Shown: positions 10,280 to 21,750, numbered from the stretch's first letter. The stretch is 64,000 nucleotides of DNA from Haematobia irritans (GCF_050003625.1 NC_134400.1:224728085-224792084), one strand, 5' to 3'. Notes: generated from the letters alone by a model not told the origin. Program-made: numbers and translations.

Positions 10280-11640
10280 TATATCCTTCACCACTACTGT
10301 GGTACAGGGTATAACAAGTTTGTGCATTTGTATGTAACGCCAAGAAATAGTAATCATAGACCCATCTTTTATTCATATTCATACTTTATTTGTATACCGA
10401 TGGGCTTAGAATCAAATTCTGTACAAAGTACAGCTCGCAGTTTAAACCCAATCATCTTCAAATTTGGCACAGAGTTTCACTTTGGCTCAAAGACAATTGC
10501 TTTTGAAAAAAACCGGTTCAGATTTAGATATAGTTGCCATATATATTTATCGCCGATCTGGTCATAATTGACGTATTTATTCGCTCAGCCAAATGTTTCG
10601 GGACTCTCGTAAAATATGCAAAATATCGACCAAATCGGTTCAGATTTCGATATAGAGTTTGCCAAATTTGGTTGAAATCGGTTCAGATTTATATATAACT
10701 TCTATATATATCTTTCGCCCGATTTACACTCATATGTCCACGGAGGCAAAATTATACTCCGATTTACGTGAAATTTTGCAGAGGTAACAGAATTATTTTT
10801 CTAACTATGCATGCCAAATTTGGTCAAAATCGGTTCAGATTTAGATATATATGTGCGCCAGAGTTGGGCAAATATGGTAGAATGTTTCATATTTTAGACC
10901 CATTTTCAATGGGATTTTCCTCCAATTGACTCTGTACTTTCCAAGGAGAACGTATTTAATATAATATTTAAGTGTGTCAATTTTGATCTAATTTGGTTCA
11001 GATTTACATAAAGCCTCCATATATTTTTGTTCTTCCGGTTTATGCAAATATGGCCAAAATACCCACATTTTACACAAAATTGTGTGACTATTTTCCCATT
11101 TCCCAGACATTCCACAGAACGGTTGAGTTTTAAATAAGGCTCCGACTTGTGGAAATATCGCCCGACTTGGCCAAATAATATATCACAACCCACTATTGAC
11201 CACATATTTTGGCAGTGACCATTTTAAAAGGATATTGGTTAGTAGCAATATCCTTTTAAAATGGCCACTGCTAAGTAGCAAAAATTGTAAAAACTATTCA
11301 AATTGTCCTATATCTCGAATACATATGTATCGTGTGATAAATCATAAATGCTATTTTGTATAATTGCATTAAAATTGCTCTAGCTTTATATTTCCCATAT
11401 TTTTTTACTAACATTGTGTTTCATCCCAGGACGTTAACCGTTTTAAATTTTAATTCTAGAGATTTTGTAGAAGTATAAAAAATTGTTTCCAAATCGGTTA
11501 AGATATAAATATTTGTATATATAAACATTCATAATAACTCCCAACAAATTGGAAGGAGTTGAGATGGTATCAAAAATGTTGGTCTACATAGTCGGCCCCG
11601 CCCGACTTTCGACTTTACTTACTTGTCGAATATGAATTAA
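10280..11640. repeat. Long copy of the TATACCCTTCACCAC repeat family
   Basis: It starts with the same hairpin-like terminus as the 3725 copy (here ATATCCTTCACCAC) and carries several diverged 'aaatcggttcagatttagat' units up to about 11020. It ends near 'gtcggccccgcccgacttt', itself a short GC-rich hairpin at about 11590. The open frames inside are by-products of the repeat. Confidence 0.6.
11212..11271. repeat. 26-bp inverted repeat with 8-nt loop
   Basis: Arms 11212-11237 and 11246-11271 are complementary at 25 of 26 positions, with the loop GTTAGTAG. No T-run follows, so it is not a classical terminator. It may be a tiny foldback insertion. Confidence 0.7.
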
Positions 11641-12371
11641 ACCAATGTTTTTAAATGAAAGAAGATGAAATTAAATGTAGGAATAACGACCCATATTTAG
11701 TTTTTAGTGCAACCTTTTCTAAGTTTTATGATCAGATTTATCAACTTTGAAAGTTTTATTACTAACTAATTTAAATTCTAAATAAATAATTGCCAAGGGT
11801 AACATAATTGCCAGTAACATAAATCAAATATGGGAGTTTTCTTTTTATGCAAATTTCGAAAGTATCATAAAACTGAAAACAGAATCGAACTCTTCCCAAA
11901 TAAATTAATATTTTCAAGAAGACCTTAAATTTTGTCGTAACACAATTCTGCAGATTTTTGTGCTCTTCCCAAAGAAATTTGTTAGTAGAAACAGGAGAAA
12001 GTTTTCTAAAACGGCAAAAAGTCTGGTGAAAAAGGGAAAGCAGTCACTGTTTGCTGAAATAGCAAACATTGTCTGTTATTTTTTAAGCTCGATTACTCTA
12101 AAACATGTTTTAGTTTGGCTGAAACAAATAAAAATGTCAACTTAGGGGCTATTGTAACACAACTAAAACAATATTTTATGAATATAGTATTTACACAAAA
12201 ATCTGAATATTTATCAAATTGAGGTATAACAGCATAACATTTGGGACCTTGCAAGTATATTAGAGTCCAAAAATATACCAAAAACTACTTATGGTTTTTT
12301 AATATGCTTTGTGAAAAATTTATTACCTAAAAATTTTATAGTATTTGTTCGTTATGCGAACAAACATGGTC
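11641..12371. other. AT-rich intergenic sequence, no feature seen
   Basis: No coding frame with protein-like composition, no inverted ends and no tandem array was found here. Confidence 0.5.
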
Positions 12372-12510
12372 TTATATTAGCGGATCTGTCGCCGCAACGT
12401 GTTGTGTGGCAGAGTTTATCCGACCGTATAAGGTGCCCTTAAGATTCTTTACAAACACCGACATTCCGTCCGGAATAACTGATAGTCTGTAAAGCGCATT
12501 AAGAAAGTAA
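12372..12510. repeat. Repeat with 'gtcgccgcaacgtgttgtgt' phrase
   Basis: About 130 bp match 63198-63300 (through 'gtcgccgcaacgtgttgtgt' and 'cccttaagatt'), and the end matches 7983-8020. It is a diverged fragment of a dispersed family whose full structure cannot be seen here. Confidence 0.6.
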
Positions 12511-12519
12511 TTGAAAATA

Positions 12520-12715
12520 GTTACGTTTTTAATAAAAAAATAATGGAGTTTTGCAATCAAAATCAATTAAAAAATTAATTGAAATTTGCTAATGTACAAT
12601 TGCTAATGTACAATGTACAATTAAAACTGTGATTGATATTATAATGTTCGTGATTGAAGACTTTTCAATTAAAAAATTAATTGAATTTCGTAATTGAATC
12701 GGATTTTTTTTTATG
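12520..12715. repeat. CAATTAATT-rich repeat, shared with 30110-30480
   Basis: The runs 'aaaattaattgaa', 'aaaactgtgattgatat' and 'cgtgattgaa' recur in inverse orientation at about 30110-30250 ('caatcacgaaaatgatagt', 'tcaatcacagttttaatt'). It is an AT-rich non-coding dispersed repeat. Confidence 0.5.
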
Positions 12716-13165
12716 TACAGTTGCTGTTTCAAGTACTAAAAGAAAACAACCCTGGCAACTTTTAACCGCGCTAGTATTTAGTAAGTATTTTTTTATTTGA
12801 GACTTATTCTTTTCGATTACATTGATGATATGAACTTTTCGATAAGTTAGTGGTAAACTTAGAACTATATCTGTCTTGTTCTAATACACAGTTTAATAAT
12901 GTAAAATAGCTCTTGCTTTAAAGTGAAAAAGAATCGATTGTGCAATGCACATGACATGAATGAAAAAAAAGGCTTGCTCAAACAGCCTTTGTTGTTTTCT
13001 TACAGAGCGCGAGTGTCTGTTATTAGAGTAAATAAATAAATAAGACTAAAATTACGACTATAAAACACTTAAAACGAGTTAACAAAATGTGTGTTAGCGA
13101 CGAAGGCTAATATAATAGCTATTGGTGTAAAATGGTAAGTATTTGTTACACTAGTATCACAGTTT

Positions 13166-13385
13166 AATCGAATATACATGAGTATAAGGTAGTTAAGTAT
13201 TGTAATAAGACTAATTGTCTATTATAGAAAAAAGTTATTGCACATATTACATTTTAGAGACTAATTAAGAAAATAATCGAATATACATGAGTATAGGGTA
13301 GACAAGTGTTGTAATATGACTGATTGTCTATTATAGAAAAAAAGATATTGCACATATTTCATTTTAGAGACTAATTAAGAAAATA
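13166..13385 (-). repeat. Two tandem 3'UTR repeats of about 108 bp in the Jockey element
   Basis: The segments beginning 'tcgaatatacatgagtat' at about 13168 and about 13277 run in parallel for about 108 bp to 'gactaattaagaaaat', with few differences. They lie just after the ORF2 stop in the sense direction. Duplicated 3'UTR units are known in some non-LTR elements and may concern RT recognition; that role is inference. Confidence 0.8.
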
Positions 13386-13406
13386 AAAGTTTCTTATAAT
13401 AACTAA

Positions 13407-16313
13407 TTATCCTCTATGTGTTCCTGGTGTAGTTTTCTGGAAGAATTGCGGTAAGATATAATTGGCTGATTCATTGTCAAGAATTTCATTAATGATGGCA
13501 ACAGACGAGAGATATTTAGAATCAGACCAATTAGAGTTTTCCTCAATGTTGTAGATTGTACTCATCAAGTCATTTTCATGTGCTGCAAGCTTCTCGATGA
13601 ATGTTCGTTGGAGGTTAAGGGCGTACCTACAAAATGGTTGGACTCCAGATGTTTCATAAATATATGAATTGGAGAATTTTTTTTCACGGCTTTGGTAATG
13701 TTTGTTGACACATTTCCTTAATATTTTTCTTTCAAGGATTTCTAATTCATTAGCCACTGTCGGCGAGATAGTGAACCAGATTGGAAATCCGTATAATAAT
13801 ATTGGTCTTATAGCCACTTTATATATTAGGAGTTTTGTGTTTTGGGGTAAGTATTTATTACCCAGGATGTATGAGAATGACCCAAGTATACGTTTTGTCT
13901 TTTTCAGTGTTGACCGGGCGTGAGTGTTGAACTTTAGCAAATTGTCGAATGTGACTCCTAGATATTTTATTTCTGTTTCAAAGGGAATTTCGATGCCATT
14001 CAGAGTAAGTTTCAATGATTTGCTCTCAGGGACTACAAACCTGGGGCCTTTTCCAGACGGGTTTCTTATGCATATTGCTTCAGATTTTGAAGCATTAATT
14101 GATATACCCCATTTTACGTAGTAGTCACAAATACGTTGAAGGTGGTGTGTTGCTTTATTTAGAGCATCTGCCGGAGAAGTGCTGTGGGCATAAATTAAAC
14201 AATCATCAGCATATAGTATTGCCTGTGAATCAACATGAGTGTGTGGGAAATCACTCAGGAAGATATTGAAGAGAAATGGGGCCAGGACGCTTCCCTGTGG
14301 AACGCCGCTTTTTACCTCACCCATGCTGGAGGATATCCCTTGTATATTTACTGCGAATTTTCTGTCTGTAAAATAACTGGTGAGTATTTTTACAATAAAT
14401 GGATCTGTTTCTAGTCCCACAAGTTTATATAGGATTCCCATATGGCATACGGAATCAAAAGCCTTTTGAATGTCCAATGCAATGGCAACAGTACATATTT
14501 TATTATTGAGATTTGATATTATATCATTGTGAAATTTCAAAAGTGCGTGTTGTGTGGAGTGACCTTTTTTGAAACCAAATTGGTAATTTGGTATAGGATC
14601 AATTATGAAACCATTTTCTATTTTCTCTTTTAGGACTTGTTCAAAAAGTTTCCCGATATTAGATAAGAGGGAAATTGGACGAAAATCAGCAGGTTCCATG
14701 CTGTCCGATTTCTTCTTAATCGGCAATATTTTTGCAGCTTTCCACACTGAAGGGAAATATCCGTTATTTATACAATGATTAAATATACATGTAAGAAGTT
14801 TCAGTGTTGAGCAGGGAAATTTTTTAATAATAAAATTTGAGATCTCATCTATGCCACTTGATTTTTTATTATTTATATGATGTATAATATTTCCAATCCG
14901 CTCTACATTTGTGAAATGGAAGTTGTCAGAATTTTGAACCGCATTGAAATCATCATCAAATGAATAGATATGTGGAGATGTAGCCCCTATATAAGCAGGT
15001 ACTTTTGTATTCAAATCCGAGACTGGTTGGACTGGTACTGTTCTCTGAAAAACGGTATTGTAATATTGTTGGAAATGGTTCGCTATTGCAATGGGATTCT
15101 TGGAAATATCATTGTTGATAATGATTTGACTGCAAAATGGGGATTTTACTTTACTCGTTATTTTGTATATTTCCTTGAAGGCGGAGGGACCTGGTTTGAT
15201 GTTTTGTAGTTTATTTTTAAATTTTTCTGCTTGCTCAATGTTAACGCACTCTTTTATTATTATTTTCAACAGTTGAATTTGTTTAGAAAGAATGGTATAC
15301 TGGCTACTCGCTCTGTTCCCAGTACGATGAAATATATTTTTCAATTGTTTCTGCCAATTGTGTTTGATTTTGAATAATTTTTTTGTCCTTTCTGATAATG
15401 GGAATTTATTATCCATTATTTGGATTTGTTGGCAATGAGAGTTATGGATTGTTTTATATGTTTCGTTGAAATCATTAATCAAATCATCAATTTCAGTGAT
15501 TTCCAAATTGTTGTTGCGTTGCGGCAACAATCTAGTTGAAGCAGCATCCATATCTTGTCTAAAATTGTTCCAATTGGTGTTTTTATAAGATGTGATCACA
15601 CTTGGAGATCGTAGAAGAAAGCCAGAATGCTGAAGTTTTAAATTAAGCTTGAGTGGAAAATGATCCGAAAATGATGGTAATGATGTTATTTTAAAATTCG
15701 CCATGTTGCCACTGATAAGCTGAGAACTGACCAAAAAATGATCAAGATAAGAGGGGCCGTTCGGATAAGAGGGCGAAGAATCGCATAATCTGGCAACATC
15801 AAGAGAATTGTTTTCAAGCCAATTGAACAGTATTTTGCCATTTGAGTTCTCGGAATCATCTCCCCACGCACGGTTTTTAGAATTGAGATCTCCACCAAGG
15901 ACAAATGCATCAAAATTCTGACATAGGCGGAGTAATTTTTCCAAGTCATTTTCAAGTTGCTGGACTGGGTGATTACATGGTATGTAAACAGACCCAAACA
16001 AATATTTTTTTGTGATATTATTGAAAAACGATTCAATTTTTATGAAGGACGTCTTGATACCGACATCATTTAATAAAACCTTTTCGTGGAGAAAAGTATT
16101 TTTACAAACAACAGCAACACCTAATGGTGAGTTGTCATACACAAAGTTGTATCCACCTAATTTCACTCTTCTTCTTCCTTTCAGATGGCATTCCTGAATG
16201 AATCCAATGTCAATATTGTTTTTAAATAAAGTATTTGTCAAGTCAATTTGTCTACTGGTATCGATCAATGATCTTGTATTGAAGGTTAAAAAATTGATGG
16301 CTCTATGGTCCAT
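13407..16313 (-). CDS. Jockey-clade ORF2: endonuclease and reverse transcriptase
   Basis: It encodes 968 residues. The N-terminal 230 or so form an apurinic-like endonuclease (LTFNTRSL, QECHLKG, GGDLNSKN, and SFSDHFPL near residue 220). The reverse transcriptase follows, with PADFRPISLLSNIGKLFEQ, LDIQKAFDSV, GVPQGSVLAPFLFN and the catalytic YADD near residue 701. The C-terminal part is thumb-like, with no RNase H and no zinc knuckle, as in Jockey-type elements. It overlaps the end of ORF1 by 11 bases (ATGGACCATAG), the compact arrangement that allows reinitiation or coupled translation. The frame has no stop or frameshift and all catalytic residues that I can check are present, so the protein could be functional. 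It carries out target-primed reverse transcription of its own RNA. Confidence 0.93.
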   Translation of the reverse strand: MDHRAINFLTFNTRSLIDTSRQIDLTNTLFKNNIDIGFIQECHLKGRRRVKLGGYNFVYDNSPLGVAVVCKNTFLHEKVLLNDVGIKTSFIKIESFFNNITKKYLFGSVYIPCNHPVQQLENDLEKLLRLCQNFDAFVLGGDLNSKNRAWGDDSENSNGKILFNWLENNSLDVARLCDSSPSYPNGPSYLDHFLVSSQLISGNMANFKITSLPSFSDHFPLKLNLKLQHSGFLLRSPSVITSYKNTNWNNFRQDMDAASTRLLPQRNNNLEITEIDDLINDFNETYKTIHNSHCQQIQIMDNKFPLSERTKKLFKIKHNWQKQLKNIFHRTGNRASSQYTILSKQIQLLKIIIKECVNIEQAEKFKNKLQNIKPGPSAFKEIYKITSKVKSPFCSQIIINNDISKNPIAIANHFQQYYNTVFQRTVPVQPVSDLNTKVPAYIGATSPHIYSFDDDFNAVQNSDNFHFTNVERIGNIIHHINNKKSSGIDEISNFIIKKFPCSTLKLLTCIFNHCINNGYFPSVWKAAKILPIKKKSDSMEPADFRPISLLSNIGKLFEQVLKEKIENGFIIDPIPNYQFGFKKGHSTQHALLKFHNDIISNLNNKICTVAIALDIQKAFDSVCHMGILYKLVGLETDPFIVKILTSYFTDRKFAVNIQGISSSMGEVKSGVPQGSVLAPFLFNIFLSDFPHTHVDSQAILYADDCLIYAHSTSPADALNKATHHLQRICDYYVKWGISINASKSEAICIRNPSGKGPRFVVPESKSLKLTLNGIEIPFETEIKYLGVTFDNLLKFNTHARSTLKKTKRILGSFSYILGNKYLPQNTKLLIYKVAIRPILLYGFPIWFTISPTVANELEILERKILRKCVNKHYQSREKKFSNSYIYETSGVQPFCRYALNLQRTFIEKLAAHENDLMSTIYNIEENSNWSDSKYLSSVAIINEILDNESANYILPQFFQKTTPGTHRG

Positions 16314-17673
16314 ATTTAGTCTTAATTTTGGTTAAAATACGAATAAATTCGGCTTTGGCTTCTGCCCTTGGCATATTTGAGTATTCAGTCAGGAATATAT
16401 TTATCTCCTGCTCAATTGATAACTCTTCTGGTTCAAGGAAAAGTGAACTCAGTTTCATGAATTGATCTATAATGGATGGTTTTTGTATTGAAATATTTTG
16501 TGCAGGACGTGTATTGAAGAGACCAGCAAAGGTTTGCTCAGGGATGATATTGGAAACACCAATTGCATTTTTAACATTGTTCCTTGCAATGGAACGCTCC
16601 TCTGCTGCTTTGGCAAATCTCTGTTTCCTGGCTGCTGTATATTTTTTGTAAGTGGGGCATCCTCGCCAATTTGCGGGATGTCCAGTCTCTTTACAATTAT
16701 TGCAAAAGGGCTCTTTGTCATCATCTCTTGTTCTCTGACACTCACCTGGATTGTGGCTTTGGTCGCATTTAACACATCTGTATCCAGAGTTGCAGTTTTT
16801 TGCAGTATGCCCCCATCTCTGACATCTGCGGCATTGTATATCAGCTCCTTTTTGTTTGGGCATCTCCCATTCGACTATCTGACTTTGTAAACTTTTTATT
16901 CCGGAGACGTCATTCAGTGTTTTTCCTGGAAATAAAGATACGAGGAAAAGGCCGGTATCAATATTCTTTTTAATGGAATTTGAAGTTGTAAATTTCACTA
17001 TGTTTGCCACAGTGTCAGGAACTATAGCATCCAGTTCAGATCTCATTTCCTCAATTTCCGTGTCAAATGTAAGACCTCTTAATATAAGAGATGTTTGCTT
17101 CAATTCTTTCGGAGTGAAAGAATATGAATGTATGTTCTTTTCCCTGAGAATTGCCATCATTGATGTATGTACATTTACGTCCGCAAAGTAGATCTTGCTT
17201 TTGTTTTTGTTAATGTTTTTGATTTTAAATGAAAATGGTGGTATCGTACTTCGCAAAGTGTCAACAAGAGTTTTGATATTCACATTATAGATGAAAATGG
17301 GTGGACACCATTTTGGTTTCTGTGTATTTTTGTTGTTGTTTGTGTTGTTTGTTTTGTTTGTGTTGTTTTTGATTGGGGCTTGTGAACTGGTACTTGGACA
17401 TTCAATGTTGATATCAGCCAACACTCCTAGGATGCCAAACCTGTTTTGATCAGTCGGTTTATAGTTCCTTAGCTTTTCCGACAGGTCAGGAATTACAATT
17501 TCCGATGGTGGGGTTGTAGTTTCCAGCCGCTGCCTTTTGCGGTAATTTGGTTGGGTGATGATTTGTTGATTGTTATTGTTGCCGGCAATGGGCACTTGTT
17601 GTAGTTGATTTGGTGGAGGTACTTCTACCTCTGCTACATCACACTCCATATCAGGCGGTATATGGCCAGGCAT
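16303..17673 (-). CDS. Jockey-clade ORF1: Gag-like nucleic-acid-binding protein
   Basis: It encodes 456 residues, starting at MPGHIPPDMECDVAEVEVPP. The first 130 residues are disordered, with Asn/Thr-rich tracts. Next comes the domain usually found before zinc knuckles in these elements (around FTPKELKQTSLILRGL). Three CCHC-type knuckles follow: CRRCQRWGHTAKNC, CVKCDQSHNPGEC and CNNCKETGHPANWRGC. The C-terminal segment is charged. In this family ORF1 forms RNA-protein particles and guides the RNA to the nucleus. It lies directly upstream of ORF2 and its stop codon falls inside the ORF2 start region. Confidence 0.9.
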   Translation of the reverse strand: MPGHIPPDMECDVAEVEVPPPNQLQQVPIAGNNNNQQIITQPNYRKRQRLETTTPPSEIVIPDLSEKLRNYKPTDQNRFGILGVLADINIECPSTSSQAPIKNNTNKTNNTNNNKNTQKPKWCPPIFIYNVNIKTLVDTLRSTIPPFSFKIKNINKNKSKIYFADVNVHTSMMAILREKNIHSYSFTPKELKQTSLILRGLTFDTEIEEMRSELDAIVPDTVANIVKFTTSNSIKKNIDTGLFLVSLFPGKTLNDVSGIKSLQSQIVEWEMPKQKGADIQCRRCQRWGHTAKNCNSGYRCVKCDQSHNPGECQRTRDDDKEPFCNNCKETGHPANWRGCPTYKKYTAARKQRFAKAAEERSIARNNVKNAIGVSNIIPEQTFAGLFNTRPAQNISIQKPSIIDQFMKLSSLFLEPEELSIEQEINIFLTEYSNMPRAEAKAEFIRILTKIKTKYGP

Positions 17674-17817
17674 ATTCCTTGCAATATTTGCAGTAGAATT
17701 GCCTGGGTCAACAATATTACCAAAAATATATAAATTAATTGAAAATTTATTATCCGAGAAAAATAGGTACGTCTGTTTGTTTTCAGTGCTGCCAAGTTTT
17801 TTCGCTTAACCGCGCTA

Positions 17818-19679
17818 TTGTGTTTTGTTTAACAAACTCCTAGGCCGTAGAGAAAACTCCGGTAAGATCGCTGACGCCGTTGCCATTTATATTGGTTTCA
17901 GTGTTGCCAGGTTTTCCAGGTTATTTTTCACGTTTGCGAGGATTTTTAGGGGTGACATTTTCTTCGTGGGATTTTTAGAGATAAAAAATTTCGTACACCG
18001 GTTAGGGTAGAACAACCCTCAGCCAAATTCGGAACAATTCTGGCATGAATTTGGAGAAAAGATGAGGTCAATCCAAGTTCCTAAATATAAGCAAGTATGC
18101 AATATCATTACTTTCACTAACCTTTTCAAATGCTCTTGTTGAAAGGGAAATTACTATGCTCGACATAGTTAAAAGCAATCTAAGAAATCAACAGCTGAAA
18201 TCATTTTAAGAGATAAATATTCCTTCCCTTAACTATAAGGGAAGGGATTTTTGCCACAATTTTGTACGTTCCAACTGAAGAAGATTTAGAAAGGTTGGAT
18301 TCTTTTTTTACGAAAAATATATATTTACTGAATTTTATTTTTGTTTGTTTTTTTTTTTACTTTATAAAGGTAAGTTTATGTTCGAGTTTAGCCGCTAAAA
18401 TCGAAAATAAGTCTGCATAAGCAGAATAAAATGATAAATTTTTATGTTTTTCTTAAATTGAATTTTTGAAGAGTATCACTACAGGAGTTACATTCCTAAC
18501 ATTTTTGGCATTTTTTCTTAACATTTGGGAGAAGGTTCAAAAATTTCTTGGCAACACTGAATACTTTCTTCTACTGAACACAACATTTAGGTTAATTTTT
18601 TGGAAATAATGAATAAGTAAACAATTCGTATGAATTAACAAAAATCTGTAAAGAAGTGCGCGGAAACTCTTATCTTCTGAAAAACGTTCGATCACGATAT
18701 TTGAAAGATTACAAACTTACGGAATTCTAGAGTGCCAATATCGAAAAAGACCGTGTGTTGTGTTGTCTGGCAAGGATAAAATAAATTGATAAATTACAAG
18801 AATTAAAAATAGTTCGGAATTGGAGAAAATGTATTTTACTTAAATATTGCACTTTATGTCCCGCCGTCTGTTCCGCATATATCATCCCATATATCTACTA
18901 CAACAACCCAGGTGAGCTCGTGGTATACATTTTAGGCGAATGCATGTGTGTAGTTTTATATTTTTGCGATAGAAGGCTTATGTATGTTTAAAAATAAAAA
19001 AAAAATTGGATGTGGCTATATTTGTAATTGATTTACGCTTTTGGAGCACGAGATATCCAACGTGGCATTTATTAAGGTTTTACACTTAGAGGCCTTAGTT
19101 TTTGCTCCAGGATCGCTTCATTATCAGATGCCTTTATTTGTTTCTATGGATGTGAAGTAAGTTCCATTTCTCTTTTTAGGCTTTTTTAAATATTGTCTAT
19201 GGATGTGAAGTAAGTTCCATTTCTCTTTTTAGGCTTTTTTAAATATTGTCTATATATAGATTTTGTAAAAAGGACTGCTGACCCTCGCACTCTACAAAGA
19301 TTTTTCTGGGAGTAGCATCTACAAAGATGCAAAAGATTGGTGGTTTGTATGTTACTATAATGAACGGTTCTCCGTGCTGCACTATGCACCATAAATTGCT
19401 GGTTGAAAGCATCGCGCAATCTAGTCAGCCATTTCATGCCAAGATATGAATTTATCGCCTCTTCTGACCGCAAAGGCCCAGGGCACAAATAGGGTTTTAA
19501 TCCATATTCAAACCAATGCTACAATTAGTATCGATATGGCGATAAACGGAAATAAAAGCAATACCCACCATACGAATAGGTTGGAGCACTAACATTGTTG
19601 AATAGTAAAGACTTTGTCAAAATTCGCGTATAAATCGAATAGACATACAGAAAGATGGAACACTTATTGTCAATACAGG
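17818..19679. other. Intergenic sequence; 54-bp tandem duplication at 19141-19252
   Basis: No gene is recognised. The 54-bp unit containing 'ctatggatgtgaagtaagtt' is duplicated head to tail at about 19141-19252. A minus-strand open frame of 100 codons (19186-19488) resembles nothing I know. A 'ttcgagtttagccgctaaa' segment near 18378 resembles sequence near 7535 and 7685 and is probably an old repeat. Confidence 0.4.
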
Positions 19680-21750
19680 TATAACTCTGCCAGATTTAGG
19701 GTGCAGTTCTAATGTCTTTAGCTTCATTTACTCTTTTCTATCTAGTTTAATTTATCCGATCGCGTGGAAAATATCTAGAAATGTTCCAATTCCTAAGAGC
19801 ATTCCTACATTGTCTACAGTAAGAAAGTTCGTATTTCATTTCATTTTATTTGAATGAGGTTTCACATACAATAAGATATTATAATCTTTTAATTACAGTA
19901 TGTGATTTTAAGAAGTAGTATTACATATTTAAATAACTTATTTTGCATTATGCTACCATATATAAAATACATAAACATCATTAAAGCTTGGAATGGATTA
20001 AGAATAAAAACAAAACAAACTATGAAAGTGTACATGGGACAGAATTATTGAAAAAGTTAAACTATTCAGAATAAAATGTATATAGTGACTTCTCAAACGT
20101 TTTAGCGTTGTGAGTAAATTGTATTGATGCAGGCAAAGAGTTCCATAGACGGCATGCAGAGAGAAAGAAGTGTCATTCAGAAATTAAAAGTTGGTGTTGT
20201 TGGGGTATAAGCAGGATTCTCCGGTTGGTTCTTCCGAATCGTAATTTATCGTAAAGATACGTAGGTGTTCTGGTGTAGATAATTTTATGTAAGAGTGTGA
20301 GAATTCGTATGCCCAACAGATTTTTAAACTCGACTCCATATAATTTTCTTGAGAAAGATGAACAACTTTCATAACGTTTGATACCATAGACATACCGCAC
20401 AATCGCATTGTAGGCAGATTCAAGGCGGGATCTGCTCCTAACATCGCAGGAAGAAAATACTTCACAACCATAAAGGAGGATCGACATCAAGTATGATTTT
20501 GCCAGTAATTCTCTTATATGTTGAGGTGTAAAGTATTGTTTGATATAATGTACGTAACATCCCAAAAACCTTCCCGGACGTAGTGCAGATGTGATCATTC
20601 CAAGTTAAATTTTGATTGAAGATTATTCCCAAAATTTTTGTCTTAGTAACGTGCTCAATGTTTTCACTGCCAATTTTAACAGGATATTCACTCAGGGGTT
20701 GTATTGTTCTGTTAGACACAATTATGAACTTCGATTTGCTTGGGTTTATGTAGAGTCCATTATCTCTTGCCCAAATATTAACATTATCCAAGTCTGAATT
20801 AAGCTTAAAAGAAAAAAATTGTTTCTCAACTTTGAACATAGCAAGTCATGGTTTGCACAACTGCTGTGGCTTTGTTGATATGAACAGCAAAACTTCCGTA
20901 CTTGTTCATTAGCTTCTGGCATTCCCCAAAGTTCTGTACTTGGTCCTATTTCTTTGCTTGAAATGCTGATGACGAAAGCATATTCGTTTATTTTCAATAA
21001 CGAAGGCCTTCTTATTTGGTTGTCAAGCGATCAGCATTGATGTTATGATAGGTAAAATGTGGTTGAATTTGTTGATCAACTAAGATGGATCGACAAATAT
21101 TTATATTTAGGCTCTTACATTGAAGCGGGTCATGGTAGATTATACTCGAGATTGCGAAAGGAGTTCTATTCTTCTATTTTCATGTTGCCTCTTTGGGTAT
21201 GGTCTCGATTTGCTCATGCTTTGCTAATACCAATTATACGTGTTGACATTGTGATAGTATCTGGTACAACCACCCCTAAGTTGTTAAAATTCTAAACGCG
21301 CCGTAAATACTGTTATTAGATTGTTTCAAAGTTTAATGGCGGGACCACATTTCGGAGTACGTTATGTGATTTCTTGGCTTTCCCTTTTCCAATTTTATAG
21401 AATCTCCTTTACCTACAAATTCATAAGTGGAACACCGAATCATTTAAATATACTCAACAAGGAACAGTCAATTAATTTTTCCTAAATTAACATGTCCATT
21501 GTGTTCGAACTGCTTGTTACTGGATAGTGCTTCGAATTGATTTAAATACTTTCTCTGATTCGAAAGAGGAGAAAAAATCTGGTTTACTTGGAGACCCTTC
21601 ATACAAATATTCAACAATGTTAGTAATTACTGTAATAACTAGGTTCGCACTTATTTTTAATAATAAAAAAATCATAATGTCTCTTTATTGTACTGAAATT
21701 TATGACCTTATAGGCTTAGTGTTTCATATGAATATATAAATAAAATCAAT
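19680..21750 (+). pseudogene. Plus-strand LINE remnant, split by an opposite-strand LINE
   Basis: Around 19740-19815 the plus strand encodes YPIAWKISRNVPIPKS, the first conserved RT block of CR1/Jockey-like elements. Further RT C-terminal pieces on the same strand appear at 21059-21480 (an LGSYIEAGH...LLIPIIRVDIVI stretch, then YRISFTYKFISGTPNHLN). A 3' end follows near 21710-21750 (CATATGAATATATAAATAAA). Stops and frame changes abound. The gap between the pieces is filled by the minus-strand fragment 19828-20997. Confidence 0.6.
19828..20997 (-). pseudogene. 5'-truncated, frameshifted LINE RT C-terminus
   Basis: Two overlapping minus-strand frames (20839-20462 and 20598-20173) encode the end of a reverse transcriptase: LDNVNIWARDNGLYINPSKSK, VTKTKILGIIFNQNLTWNDH, then LLAKSYLMSILLYGCEVFSS and IVRYVYGIKRY. 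One frameshift lies near 20500-20600. The 3' end at 19828 has an AAATG-type short repeat tail (TTTCATTTCATTTTATTTG on the plus strand), like the related copy ending at 22499. Confidence 0.75.

Larger units (their letters stand above)
12774..17805 (-). mobile_element. Near-complete Jockey-clade non-LTR retrotransposon
   Basis: It carries two intact overlapping ORFs on the minus strand and a 3'UTR of about 630 bp at its lower-coordinate end. The 12-bp sequence TTAACCGCGCTA occurs at both 12762-12773 and 17806-17817, which fits a target-site duplication and gives a length of 5032 bp. There is no long poly(A) tail; the sense-strand end is only A-rich (AATAAAAAAATACTTACTAA). Two ORFs, three CCHC knuckles in ORF1, and EN plus RT without RNase H in ORF2 place it in the Jockey clade. 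Intact ORFs and an intact duplication suggest a recent insertion. Confidence 0.82.

Noticed and set aside
19186..19488. 100-codon minus-strand open frame as a gene
   Set aside because: It overlaps the 54-bp tandem duplication and reads through simple sequence. No known motif.
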